IMG/VR virus record: IMGVR_UViG_3300025141_000164
Coordinates: 1-48,268 of that record
Direction: 5' to 3' (one strand)
DNA: 48,268 nucleotides
Origin: a virus
Positions 39,587 to 48,263 of this stretch are shown piece by piece. A program made the position numbers and the translations under genes. The notes below the pieces were generated by a model. It did no database searches. It was not told the DNA's origin and saw only the letters and a program-made list of their open reading frames with translations. Numbering within the stretch: the stretch's first letter is position 1; each line of letters begins with the position of its first letter.

Positions 39587-41436
39587 TACTGATTCCTCGG
39601 AATACCAGGGCCAGTATCAAAAGGGGCCCCACCGAACCCTGTCAGAGGACTTTGTCCTCCGCCAGCGCCTCCGCCCCCGGGTAGGGGAGGCATCACGGGT
39701 TCAGTGCCCGGGGGAAGAGCGCCACTCGCGATAGTATCGTTCGTTTGGCCAACCGGGGGCATTCCGCCCTGCGCTTGGGCCTGCGCTTCTTGGGCCTGTT
39801 GGTCTGCCGCCTGGGCCTCCTGTTCAAGCTGTTGCCTGTCTTTCAGGATGTCTTCCATTTGGAGAAGTTCTGTTAGTTTCCGGACGAGCCGTTTCTGGTC
39901 AATCTGTTCTGATTGTGCGAGGAGTTCAAAGTATTGACTCAAGTTCCGAAGCTGAACCAGGCGATTATTCTCAGTCGGAGAGTAGGGGACAGCGGAATAG
40001 TCATACTCCAGAGGCTCCTCTCCCTGAGCGGATAAGATTTCCCGAGCAAGCATAGATGCTCGTGTGATCTCGACAACCTCGGAGTCGCCTCCCATACGAA
40101 CAGGGAGGACTTCATCATCAGCGAGGAACTCTTCATAGAGACCTACAATGCTTTGGGATTGCCAAGAGATGAGATCATATACTTCTTGTTGGCGTCGGCC
40201 GTTCCGGGTCCGGGTCGCTGTATCAGCAAGAGCTACTTCTGTAGCAACATCGCTAACCCCGACGACTCCCCGAGAGTATTGGGGGATGCCCAGGATGAAC
40301 TCGATGACTTGAATACATCGGTCCCGAGCGGCAACGAACTCCGGTGACAAGCTCGGGGTCATTGTATGACCAACGATGTCCTGCATCGAAGCTCCGGATT
40401 TTCCTGCAACCTCAACGATAGAACCGGGAGAGGTAGCATCGCGTAGCTGCGAACGAATCCGTTCTGGATTGTCTACGAGGCCCGTGTTGAGCATCGTGAT
40501 TGGAATCGCCGTTTGAGCGAACCAAAGCATAAGCGTATCCAACTCATTGAGGCGCTCAAGCACTGGGGCAATAAGAGATACATCGCTAAGTCCTCCGATA
40601 TTCTCCAAGTTATCATTGAAGGTTAGTCGGTAGAAAGGATTACGGATGAACCGATAGGGGAGTTCTCCTGAGAAGAGGGGCTCCTCTTGGTCTTCCAAGT
40701 AATGAAAATATCGACCATCGCCTGAGAAGTCATAGACCTCATAAACGGTCACCCACTCGAAGACCTCTTTTGAGGACTCATTCATAAGGGAGCGATCACG
40801 CTGCTGGTCCTTGAGCCATTCAGGGTATCCACCAAACTGCGCTTTCTCAGCGACTTCAGCGGAATAAACCTTACTCTCATCGGAAGAATTCTTCTCCCGT
40901 TTGATGCGAGACTCGAAATCCTGTCGGGTGAGTACAGTAACCTCAATGGTGTATCGGATGTCTTCCCAGCGATCTACGGACATGTCGTACCAGACATAGC
41001 GAGGATCTACGACGAGGAAATCGGGGGAGCGCCTCTTGAAGTTCCAGACCGTTTTTACGAATGACCGAGGATAAACGCTGGACATCGTGGCTGCACGCCA
41101 GAGAATCCGGTGTGTCCGAACCCGCCGCAGCGTGTCATTGATGAGAGCTTCTCGGTATTTCGCAGGCTCGTGGAGCCCCTTTCGACGGGCATTTACCGTA
41201 ACTTCAGGATTATTGGGGCAGATATTCGCTACCATCGTGTCCACAAAAGCGTAAGGATAGTTTGTCTGAAAAGACAGGTCCTCATCGGCCTGGGCATCCG
41301 CGCTCCCCTGCGGCCCTCCGACTCCTGTAGACTGGCTGGTATACCAGGAGCGGACTTCGTCCCACCCCTTTTGGTCGATATGGGACTTGGCCTTATGGGT
41401 TTCGATCAAGCCCTTGATCTGGGATTTAGTCAACAT
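39586..41436 (-). CDS. Portal protein
   Basis: A 616-residue protein. Residues 40-110 (YAFVDTMVANICPNNPEV, RTHRILWRAATMSSVYPRSF) and the central block (FRLTFND-like, SLIAPVLERLNELDTLMLWFAQ, IQVIEFILGIPQYSRGV) fit phage portals: a wing, a long stem helix and a clip. The C-terminus is Gln/Ala/Gly/Pro-rich. Size and place after the terminase support the call. It would form the dodecameric DNA channel and bind the terminase and adaptor. Confidence 0.85.
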   Translation of the reverse strand: MLTKSQIKGLIETHKAKSHIDQKGWDEVRSWYTSQSTGVGGPQGSADAQADEDLSFQTNYPYAFVDTMVANICPNNPEVTVNARRKGLHEPAKYREALINDTLRRVRTHRILWRAATMSSVYPRSFVKTVWNFKRRSPDFLVVDPRYVWYDMSVDRWEDIRYTIEVTVLTRQDFESRIKREKNSSDESKVYSAEVAEKAQFGGYPEWLKDQQRDRSLMNESSKEVFEWVTVYEVYDFSGDGRYFHYLEDQEEPLFSGELPYRFIRNPFYRLTFNDNLENIGGLSDVSLIAPVLERLNELDTLMLWFAQTAIPITMLNTGLVDNPERIRSQLRDATSPGSIVEVAGKSGASMQDIVGHTMTPSLSPEFVAARDRCIQVIEFILGIPQYSRGVVGVSDVATEVALADTATRTRNGRRQQEVYDLISWQSQSIVGLYEEFLADDEVLPVRMGGDSEVVEITRASMLAREILSAQGEEPLEYDYSAVPYSPTENNRLVQLRNLSQYFELLAQSEQIDQKRLVRKLTELLQMEDILKDRQQLEQEAQAADQQAQEAQAQAQGGMPPVGQTNDTIASGALPPGTEPVMPPLPGGGGAGGGQSPLTGFGGAPFDTGPGIPRNQ

Positions 41437-41729
41437 TATGCTTGCTCCACTTGTGCTCCTGGACGAGCAAGCTCATCCAGTTCTTCTTCAAGTTCTTCTT
41501 CTCTTTGCTTTCTTTTAGGCGAAGGGTCAATGTTCCCGACAGAAACGGCCCCGTCTGAAGGGGCAATACCCGCTTCCTTAGTCGCATCCCGAGTACCCTT
41601 AAGGATATTCTGGATGAGTTGATCGCGGAGGGATCTAAGGGGAGTTGCCATTCTCTCTACCAAGTAGTTCACCAAGCGGCGTTCCGCCATGCGGCGCAGT
41701 GCCCAAGGTGAGTAGTCCATAAATCTCAT
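41436..41729 (-). CDS. Small uncharacterised helical protein
   Basis: A 97-residue protein if started at ATG 41729, which has GGAGGG nine bases upstream. The frame also opens at 41774, and ATG 41651 would avoid most of the overlap with the next upstream gene. The sequence is helical, with Arg-rich (LRRMAERRLVNYLVERM) and Glu-rich (QREEELEEELDELA) segments. Its stop overlaps the portal start. Confidence 0.55.
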   Translation of the reverse strand: MRFMDYSPWALRRMAERRLVNYLVERMATPLRSLRDQLIQNILKGTRDATKEAGIAPSDGAVSVGNIDPSPKRKQREEELEEELDELARPGAQVEQA

Positions 41730-41883
41730 CGAGTGCTCCCTCCAACCTTGTCCAATCAGCGTGGATAGGTCCATGCTGAGAAACGAGGGTCATTGGGATT
41801 GACATCCGAAGAAAAGGTCCAAGCTCTATAACCGCCGTATCCTGGGTTGGATGACGATAAATCTTAGGGTCTGAGTCTGTCAC
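41635..41883 (-). CDS. Small uncharacterised protein, GTG start
   Basis: An 82-residue protein with GTG overlapping the previous stop (GTGA). The first half is beta-like (DTAVIELGPFLRMSIPMTLV) and the second helical (WTRLEGALDEIYGLL). It overlaps the next gene by 95 bases in another frame if that gene starts at 41729. Both frames look protein-like, so one start may be wrong. Confidence 0.5.
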   Translation of the reverse strand: MTDSDPKIYRHPTQDTAVIELGPFLRMSIPMTLVSQHGPIHADWTRLEGALDEIYGLLTLGTAPHGGTPLGELLGRENGNSP

Positions 41884-42188
41884 TCCTGGTCACCCACCGC
41901 GCCTTTGATGTGTAGGTCTGGTTGCCGGACAAACTTCTTTTTCTTCTTTTTCCCGGCTTTCTTGACAGCATCGATTTCGGAGCCCCCCGCATCAATAGCA
42001 GCGTTGAGACTTTCCATCTTCTCTTCTGTCATTCGGCCTGGATCATTCGGGTCCTTCTCCGTACTGAATGCACGAGAAGCAGCCATCTTTCCGAGGGCGG
42101 CAGCCGGGAACATCCCGGGCATGGCCTTCTGGGCAGCGGCAACAGTAAGGCGTCCTGCTTTTTTAGCGGTATTATTCTTGTCAGGCAT
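41880..42188 (-). CDS. Small basic protein after the terminase
   Basis: A 102-residue protein with a basic N-terminus, a helical acidic middle (MTEEKMESLNAAIDAGG) and a run of six lysines (GKKKKKKFVRQ). It probably binds DNA or RNA. Coupled to the terminase by a TAATG overlap. No family is recognised. Confidence 0.6.
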   Translation of the reverse strand: MPDKNNTAKKAGRLTVAAAQKAMPGMFPAAALGKMAASRAFSTEKDPNDPGRMTEEKMESLNAAIDAGGSEIDAVKKAGKKKKKKFVRQPDLHIKGAVGDQE

Positions 42189-43891
42189 TATTTTCTCCGT
42201 TTCCGCACTGAGCGGTAAGAAAAGCGTTTTCTTTTCGTGGGTTTATCTGCCGAGAGTTTCTCTCGGTACATCTCTTGGTCATCGTAGCTCATTCCCGTAA
42301 ACATTACGACATTCGTATCCTTCACAGGAGCCCCCGGTTTATCTCTCTTAGGGAGATAGCGAGCGGCAACGATTGCCATGATAAGGGCTGAGACTTTATC
42401 CCAGTGATGTCGATCTCGGCGCTTTCCGCTGGTCTTTCCTCGGAGGATCTCAGCGCTGGCGCTTTCTTCGACGCGTTTGTCATTTTTATACGTCTGGAGT
42501 TGTTGTACGGTGTCGTGATCATTGAAAACCATAGTGTCGAGCAATGAATCTACCAACCAACCCGTTGCTTCGTCAAGGGACTTTGATGTAGAGGTAAATC
42601 CGGGCCTCAAACGCCCCTCACAGAAGACATTTGGGTATCCGCGCTCTTGGAGGAGAGAAAGCACAGCCTGGCCCACACCATTCGACTCAACAGTCAATAA
42701 GGCCTTATTGTAGCGGATTCCAGCCTTAATTAGAGCATCTGTGAACTTCAGGGGGTCTACATGGTCCGCGAACACAGCAACTTGCGTCCACTCGCCTCTC
42801 CAACACTTCAAAATCTGGAAGGAGGCGTGATCTCGGGCAGCATAACCCGCCGGATCGACTCCAATCGCGTATACCGCGCCCGCTTGTGGCGCTTCATATT
42901 CCATATAGGGCCCGGTCCAGTGCTGAAGACGCCCTTTTAGGTGCTTTTTGAGTGCGTGCTCGGGAATCGCGGCGTTTGTGCTGGCAATCCAGCAGCTTAG
43001 GTCGTCAAAGGGGTACATCACCCCGAACATTTCGGGATTCCGGCGAATCTCGGGGTCTGTGTCGAGGAGAAAACGCCTAAAAATAAGGTTCTCTTCTCGC
43101 AGACCCTGCTGGCCATACCTATTTAGGAGGTCGATCTCCTCATTCGTAGGCTGAAACCCATTGGGTACTGGACGGGCGTTCAGTTTTCCGTCCCAGAAGG
43201 GGAAGAACTTTGCCCGATGACGACCCGAGCCCCTTTTTGCCATCACATAGTGCTCATGCCAAGCGCAGTTCCGCTCCCAGGGAGTAGCCTCAAAAACGAC
43301 AAGAGCTTCCTGCCTATTGATCAGCGAGGGGTTGATGAGGAACATTGAGCCCGAGAAGTCAGACCATAAATGGCACTCTGAGGCATGAAATGAGTCGGGG
43401 GACTGCCCAACACCGACTGCTCCAGACTCAGCAGAAAGGACGCGCATCTTCCCCCCTTGGAGGGGGTCAAAGGTAAGCTGCCTGCTTTCTCGGGTCGCCA
43501 TCGACTTAGATTGCAGTGTCTTAGGCCAGCGTTGGTGAAGATAATGGACCCTCTTATGGAGGTAGTCCGCACGGTCACGATTATCTGCGATACAGACATG
43601 GTCCCAGCCCGGGATGAATGCAGCTTTACAGTACGCAGCATACTCAATCGAAAGGCTCTTTCCTGCTTGTCGATACCCTAAGAGAGTGAGGAAAGTCGTC
43701 TCGCCTGTGGGCAAACGCGGAGGATTCGACATGTAGTCCAGGACAGTATTCTGGAGTTCATAGGTGATCGCTGTTGGATCATACTTTACGAATCTACCTG
43801 TCTTCTGGTCATGCACTTCCCCGAAAGCCTGGAGGGCGTGCATCGGAGATCGAAGCGTATTGAGCAGTTGGGAGGCATTCTTCTGGCTCAC
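42188..43891 (-). CDS. terL: Terminase large subunit
   Basis: A 567-residue packaging motor. Walker A GYRQAGKS (residues 72-79) lies in the N-terminal ATPase, with FHASECHLW (168-176) as the Walker B region, where E172 is the candidate catalytic Glu. The C-terminal RNase H-like nuclease has D346 in GVDPAG, E402 in TVESNG and D498 in HHWDKVSA. The GTG start overlaps the previous stop (GTGA). It would cut and pump DNA into proheads through the portal two genes further on. A small terminase was not recognised; the two proteins encoded just before are candidates. Confidence 0.92.
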   Translation of the reverse strand: MSQKNASQLLNTLRSPMHALQAFGEVHDQKTGRFVKYDPTAITYELQNTVLDYMSNPPRLPTGETTFLTLLGYRQAGKSLSIEYAAYCKAAFIPGWDHVCIADNRDRADYLHKRVHYLHQRWPKTLQSKSMATRESRQLTFDPLQGGKMRVLSAESGAVGVGQSPDSFHASECHLWSDFSGSMFLINPSLINRQEALVVFEATPWERNCAWHEHYVMAKRGSGRHRAKFFPFWDGKLNARPVPNGFQPTNEEIDLLNRYGQQGLREENLIFRRFLLDTDPEIRRNPEMFGVMYPFDDLSCWIASTNAAIPEHALKKHLKGRLQHWTGPYMEYEAPQAGAVYAIGVDPAGYAARDHASFQILKCWRGEWTQVAVFADHVDPLKFTDALIKAGIRYNKALLTVESNGVGQAVLSLLQERGYPNVFCEGRLRPGFTSTSKSLDEATGWLVDSLLDTMVFNDHDTVQQLQTYKNDKRVEESASAEILRGKTSGKRRDRHHWDKVSALIMAIVAARYLPKRDKPGAPVKDTNVVMFTGMSYDDQEMYREKLSADKPTKRKRFSYRSVRKRRK

Positions 43892-44547
43892 AGTCCGGTA
43901 TCCCCAGTGTCTCCAGTGTCTTTTTCAAGTCCAACCTTCTCTGGGTCTGGATCAACATCCTCGGTAGAGTAGGCTTCCTCCTCCGGATCATGCCAGACAT
44001 GCTCTCCGGAGGATTGCTCCACAGAAACCTTCTGTCCAGTATCGAGGTCTTCATAGATTAGCTCAAAACTGGGGGTCTGCTCTATGAGTTGCCAGTTCCC
44101 CTGATCTCCTTCCTGAAGCTGTTTCAACCATCCATGGGCATTATTCGTATCCTCTTGGGACCAGGGCTCCTTTTGATTAACTGGATGTCCCCCTCCCCCC
44201 GCGATCTGATTGATCCGGTCGTGGTCGTATTGTCCCTTAAATCGGTCCCGATCTTTATCTAAATAATCGTCATCATCCTTTTTGACCAAGCCTTCCAGGA
44301 ACTGCCGCGCTCTGTCTCCGATGGGGTTGTTGGAGGACCAATCATAAAGGGCCTTTCCGGCAGCGGCATTTCGGTGGTCTCGGAGCGCCTCTGGTCCTTT
44401 CTTTTCAGAAGGAGTCAGGCCCTCCCAAAGCGGGGTTGCCCCCCCGATTCCGGAGAGGGGAACTCCTGTCCCCGGAGAAGACTCCGGGCCTGCTACGAGA
44501 GATTCGCCAGCAAGGGGCCAGCGTTCCTTATCTTTAGGGTATGCCAC
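43888..44547 (-). CDS. Uncharacterised acidic protein before the terminase
   Basis: A 219-residue protein with a GTG start overlapping the previous stop (TAGTG). It is acidic and polar, with Asp runs (KKDDDDYLDKDRDRF) and a C-terminal GDTGDTGL. Position just before the large terminase is where small terminase genes often lie, but the sequence shows no clear HTH. Function unknown. Confidence 0.55.
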   Translation of the reverse strand: MAYPKDKERWPLAGESLVAGPESSPGTGVPLSGIGGATPLWEGLTPSEKKGPEALRDHRNAAAGKALYDWSSNNPIGDRARQFLEGLVKKDDDDYLDKDRDRFKGQYDHDRINQIAGGGGHPVNQKEPWSQEDTNNAHGWLKQLQEGDQGNWQLIEQTPSFELIYEDLDTGQKVSVEQSSGEHVWHDPEEEAYSTEDVDPDPEKVGLEKDTGDTGDTGL

Positions 44548-46280
44548 TATAGCGCCGTAGCGGGCTGAGGAGCTTGGCTCATGCGGAAAGCATCCTTAGC
44601 GGCATCATCTCGGCTTTTGCGGAGAGGCGTAGGAGGAAACTCTTCGGGCTCGTCTTCAAGGCCCAGATCGATATCGTCTAATCCTTCGAATTCTCCCCTG
44701 GCCTGCATTTCAGCTATTTCCTTCCCGGCTTCCAGCGGAGCGCGTTCTCCGATCCACCAGCGTCCTCCTTTTTTAATACCTCGGCCTGCTTTCTGAATCC
44801 CCCTGCCTGCCGCGCTTATGGCTCGACCTCCGAGTTCTAATGGCAGGGAAGCGCTGGACATCTGTTGCATTTCGGGAGGCAAGCCCTCTCCTGCTCTCTG
44901 GCCCAAGTTTCCTATTGACTCAACAAGGCCGCCAGTCTCGCCCACGATATCGCCCACGGTCTTCGCACCCCCAGTGACGACTCCCTGCGCCGCACCATCG
45001 TCTTTCATAGCCCTCCCCAGGTTGCCGATTGCTCGGCCCCCTTCGTATCCGAGAGCAGCGCCTCCAGCGATCTTTCCGGCAGTCTTCACGCCTTTCCAGG
45101 CCATCGCTCCAGCGCCTTTCAGGGCTTTCTTTGGTTTGGGGGTTGAAGGCCCTGCGGAGTATCCATAATCAGGAGCATCCTCCAAACGACCAGGGACGCC
45201 CCTTAGTCCCGTGGTGGGCGCTTCAGTAGGAACACTGGGGGCTTTGGGGGGAGCGCCGGATGGAGCCTCCCCAAGAACGATTGGGGCAGGAGTCGATTGA
45301 GAGGGGATCGTCATTCGCTCGGGGGGAGCGGGAACCTTTCCTCTCGGGTTCATTACCACCTCACGGGCACTTACCCCACGTTGATGGTCTATGGGGGCAG
45401 GAGTCTTAGAGACTACGGGAGCAGACTCAGGAGTGGCCCTGAAGCCAAAAGAGGGCTCGTTGAGTGCCCCCGATCTATTTAGGGCTTGCCTCTCCGTTGT
45501 CCTCTGGTGGAAACTGGGGTCCTCTTTTGGTCGGATCTCCTTGGGGATAGACTCTTCCGTAAAGGGAGTACGATAATCTTGGGGAGCGGAAGGGTCTGCC
45601 CCAAGTGCGGCTCGTAAGTCTCTCGGCATATGGTCCCGAGGAGATATCCTCCCGAGTTCGGGAGAGGACCTCTCTGGTACAGCGCCAAAAGAGGAGCGGC
45701 TATCCTCAAGGGGAGATGAGAGAGGGCCCTCTGGTGGGAACCCAAGCTTTTCTCGCGCAGCCCGCTTAAGCTCTTGTGCCCTTCGCTGAGACTCCCGTGC
45801 CTTATACTCAGCGGGAGGGACCCTCTCCGCTGGAACCATCTCGGGAGTAGTAAGGGGAGTCTCCTCAACCAGTGCTTCTGCGGAAGCACCCTTCCATTGG
45901 GGATCTTTCGTCGGTGTTTTTGCTGCCTCTGGGGCAGGAGAGGGGGCTCCGGGGGCGGCCTCTCTGGGATTTCCCACCCAATCAAAATTCTCCGAGAGAG
46001 AAGCCAGTCGGTCCGCAGACTCTTGCTCTATCCGAGCAAACGCCGCCTTGCGATCTCTTCGGGCCTCTATGGCACTATAGGAACCGTTGCCGTGAAGGGC
46101 CTCATCAAATTGGGCTTGAAGAGCCTTTTGGACGGCGGCCTTCTCCTTAGCAACACGGTCCAATTCCCAGAGCCCCGCCTCTCTCTTCCTGAGTTTCGAG
46201 GTTATCCCATGCGCGATCCCCCCGCCAGATGCGGCTCCTGCCGCCATTATGGCAGCGTCTTCTTTTGAAATATCAGCCAT
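44547..46280 (-). CDS. Pro/Ala/Gly-rich 577-residue late protein
   Basis: The N-terminal 110 residues are helical and charged. The middle (110-380) is Pro/Ser/Ala/Glu-rich and looks disordered. Residues about 385-520 contain Gly/Ala-rich segments that could be amphipathic or membrane-active (GAMAWKGVKTAGKIAGGAALG, AISAAGRGIQKAGRGIKKGG written in parts). Such traits occur in ejection proteins and disordered head proteins. No family is recognised. Confidence 0.6.
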   Translation of the reverse strand: MADISKEDAAIMAAGAASGGGIAHGITSKLRKREAGLWELDRVAKEKAAVQKALQAQFDEALHGNGSYSAIEARRDRKAAFARIEQESADRLASLSENFDWVGNPREAAPGAPSPAPEAAKTPTKDPQWKGASAEALVEETPLTTPEMVPAERVPPAEYKARESQRRAQELKRAAREKLGFPPEGPLSSPLEDSRSSFGAVPERSSPELGRISPRDHMPRDLRAALGADPSAPQDYRTPFTEESIPKEIRPKEDPSFHQRTTERQALNRSGALNEPSFGFRATPESAPVVSKTPAPIDHQRGVSAREVVMNPRGKVPAPPERMTIPSQSTPAPIVLGEAPSGAPPKAPSVPTEAPTTGLRGVPGRLEDAPDYGYSAGPSTPKPKKALKGAGAMAWKGVKTAGKIAGGAALGYEGGRAIGNLGRAMKDDGAAQGVVTGGAKTVGDIVGETGGLVESIGNLGQRAGEGLPPEMQQMSSASLPLELGGRAISAAGRGIQKAGRGIKKGGRWWIGERAPLEAGKEIAEMQARGEFEGLDDIDLGLEDEPEEFPPTPLRKSRDDAAKDAFRMSQAPQPATAL

Positions 46281-46282
46281 TT

Positions 46283-46819
46283 CTATTCTCCTTGGGCTTT
46301 CTTACGAGGAAGTGCATCCAGAACAGGAGTAATATCCTTAGAAGGAGAGGGCAAAGCCTCTGTTCCACCAGCAAGTTGGATCAGTTGTTCAACGTAGTTC
46401 ACTTGTACTCCCGCTTGCTGAGGCTCATTTGCGATAATGCAAGTATACATGATCTCGGCCCATCTACGGAGTTCTGCACTTTGTGAAGTTTTCAGCTTGC
46501 CTTCTGCGACTGCAATACATACAGTAGTGGCGAAGTCAATAATAGCATCCGTCCGGTGAAGGTGTCCGGCGGCTTGTTTTAGGAACGTAGCAGGTAAACC
46601 ATCCGGCCCCTCGGCCAGTTTCTGGAGGAGTTCTGTGGACAGCATAGAAGGACTATCAGAAGGTGGTTTAGGTAGGCTCGCTGATAACCCAGGTTGAACC
46701 TGGCTTTTCGCCAGCACCTCTTTCCCGCCCCCGTCTTGCCCGTTGGTAGTGTCTGTCTCTAATCCTTCGGATTCATCGAAAACATCCATCCAATCATCCA
46801 TATCCTCTGGTCCGCTCAT
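46283..46819 (-). CDS. Uncharacterised 178-residue late protein
   Basis: ATG 46819 was chosen for its GGAGGGAAGA site and four-base overlap (ATGA) with the upstream gene. The first 70 residues are acidic and disordered. The rest is a helical domain (LLQKLAEGPDGLPATFLKQ, IIDFATTVCIAVAEGKLK) and a short tail. A small terminase or assembly role is possible; there is no family evidence. Confidence 0.6.
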   Translation of the reverse strand: MSGPEDMDDWMDVFDESEGLETDTTNGQDGGGKEVLAKSQVQPGLSASLPKPPSDSPSMLSTELLQKLAEGPDGLPATFLKQAAGHLHRTDAIIDFATTVCIAVAEGKLKTSQSAELRRWAEIMYTCIIANEPQQAGVQVNYVEQLIQLAGGTEALPSPSKDITPVLDALPRKKAQGE

Positions 46820-47814
46820 TCTTCCCTCCAAGGTAAACCCGGGTGCGGGTTCTTCTCTATTAATAGGTCTATCACATCCTCCGTCCGGAGTATATTCCCT
46901 GGCCTCGATTCCGGTACCCAGCCCTTCGGACGCCCTAAAATCCGGGCCCCCTCTGACCGTACTTTCCTTAACGGCGCTCTATACCTCCCATCCTCCTCCC
47001 AGAACAGTCGCTCATCGAGAGTATGCCACAGAGGCCGGTACTCGGGAAGCCATCTCTTCGCCCCCTTCCCCCTTGAGCCCGTAGCAAAGAGACTCCTCAC
47101 ATACATCGATTCCCTCATTTCCTTGAGCGCCTCCCTCATCGGAACGCCCCTCGGAGTATGAAATAAGAGCGCCCGGGCCCTTGCTGGCCTTATAATCACG
47201 GGCCTCATATCCGCGCCCAGAGCCCAGAGTGAGAACTTCGGCGTCTCCATCATCTGTCGGATGGCGAGCGCCGCTTCCTCCTCCCAATCCGGGTGGAGTT
47301 CTGCGAGCTTCACCGAACTGATCCCCGCCAACCACCAAAGCAGGAAACTGTATCCCCACTTTCCCCCCCGTCGCCCCCTGAGGGGTGCCCAGTGGAATAG
47401 GACACATGCGAGTTCGTAGGGACTCGGCGGATCTTTTAGGTTGAACGCCGAGAATAAGGCTTCCGGGTACTCCTTCTGCGCTACCGCGAACGTCTGACTC
47501 AGTGCCTCTTCCCCGAACGGAGTAGCGAGAATCCGGTGCCTCGACCTCTTCTGCCTGTCCTTCGACCCGAAATACTTCGGCATCAGCATCTTCTGGGGCA
47601 GGTTGTCCCTCTTCTCCGTGGCATTCTTGTACTGCTTCTTCACGGCGAACCATATCACCGGGTGCGATACGCCCAACGAAAGCAGCGTCAGCTTCCACTC
47701 CAGCGTCTTCACCGAGAAGTGAGTTTGCTCATATGCGTCCGGAATACCCGGGTGATGCAACGCATGGACGAAGTTCTTCAACTCATGGTGGCCTTTTACC
47801 CTAATCCTCTTCAT
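46816..47814 (-). CDS. Uncharacterised 332-residue protein, first gene of the late operon
   Basis: A basic protein with many Trp and Arg residues (WGYSFLLWWLAGISS, RPARARALLFHTPRG, KGWVPESRPGN). It is compact and appears to be globular rather than disordered. As first gene of the late operon it may be a packaging or late regulatory protein. I do not recognise it. GC content is higher than in downstream genes. A weak AGAAGA ribosome site precedes the ATG. Confidence 0.6.
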   Translation of the reverse strand: MKRIRVKGHHELKNFVHALHHPGIPDAYEQTHFSVKTLEWKLTLLSLGVSHPVIWFAVKKQYKNATEKRDNLPQKMLMPKYFGSKDRQKRSRHRILATPFGEEALSQTFAVAQKEYPEALFSAFNLKDPPSPYELACVLFHWAPLRGRRGGKWGYSFLLWWLAGISSVKLAELHPDWEEEAALAIRQMMETPKFSLWALGADMRPVIIRPARARALLFHTPRGVPMREALKEMRESMYVRSLFATGSRGKGAKRWLPEYRPLWHTLDERLFWEEDGRYRAPLRKVRSEGARILGRPKGWVPESRPGNILRTEDVIDLLIEKNPHPGLPWREE

Positions 47815-47877
47815 AATGGTCTTCTAACATCTAAGTCCTTATGAGTACAGGGTAAAAATGGTCTCACATGGAAGAGG

Positions 47878-47886
47878 TGGTATAAA
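47878..47886 (+). promoter_or_regulatory. Extended -10 promoter-like site reading into the hairpin array
   Basis: TGGTATAAA is an extended -10 element (TG-n-TATAAA). No good -35 hexamer lies 16-18 bases upstream, which extended -10 promoters can tolerate. Transcription would start near 47893, 24 bases before the first hairpin. Confidence 0.45.
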
Positions 47887-47916
47887 GAGAAGCGGGATTG
47901 CGCAGCAGGGGATGGC

Positions 47917-48084
47917 CCCGGCGAGCGCAGCTCGCCGGGAATCGCCGTCCCCGACGGCAAAAGAGCGCACCCGCTTTAGCGGGTATCGCCTAACGAGTGG
48001 GTGCAACCCACGAGTCTTCCGCGCCAGCGGAAGCCCCCCGGGGGGGACACGGGGGGGCAGGATGCCCCCCCTTGCCAAAGGCAA
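47917..48084. repeat. Array of eight consecutive small hairpins
   Basis: Perfect stems with their loops: 47917-47939 (10 bp, GCA), 47944-47958 (6 bp, CCC), 47969-47984 (6 bp, TTTA), 47997-48011 (6 bp, GCA), 48016-48033 (7 bp, GCCA), 48034-48046 (C6/G7 palindrome), 48051-48071 (9 bp, GGA) and 48072-48084 (5 bp, AAA). About 80 percent of 168 bases are in these elements. The stems differ in sequence, so this is not a repeat family; what is shared is the geometry of short stem and 3-4 base loop. Confidence 0.8.
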
Positions 48085-48231
48085 CTCGGTGTGCTGCTGA
48101 GGAAGACGACCCTTCGGTCCTGTGCCGCGTGCGGTGCGGTCCAAAGGGGTGGGTAACTCCCTCGATGGAGCAGGGCGTAGTCGAGTGCGGTTCCTCCAAG
48201 CGAACCCAGGGGGTGAGTGCCGGATGCAAGG

Positions 48232-48263
48232 AACGCGATTTTCCCGTAAGGGGAAATCGCGTT
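48232..48263. promoter_or_regulatory. 14-bp hairpin with GTAA loop at the right edge
   Basis: AACGCGATTTTCCC (48232-48245) pairs with GGGGAAATCGCGTT (48250-48263), with one T-G wobble, around GTAA, a stable GNRA loop in RNA. No T tract is visible before the window ends. It could terminate or cap the RNA from 47893, or be a terminal or packaging signal. Confidence 0.65.

Noticed and set aside
41930-41960. Programmed frameshift at the poly-lysine tract
   Set aside because: The AAA AAG runs are not in an X-XXY-YYZ heptamer in the reading frame, and no useful downstream frame continues.
47839-48229. Open frames in the right-end region on both strands
   Set aside because: They run through the inverted repeats and GC runs, lack convincing ribosome sites and have repetitive Pro/Gly/Arg-rich translations.
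48100-48230. Possible tRNA or group II intron domain V in the structured right end
   Set aside because: No T-loop GTTCRA with matched stems, no acceptor pairing, and the GTGCGGTTC string lacks the paired partner and GAAA-type layout of a domain V.
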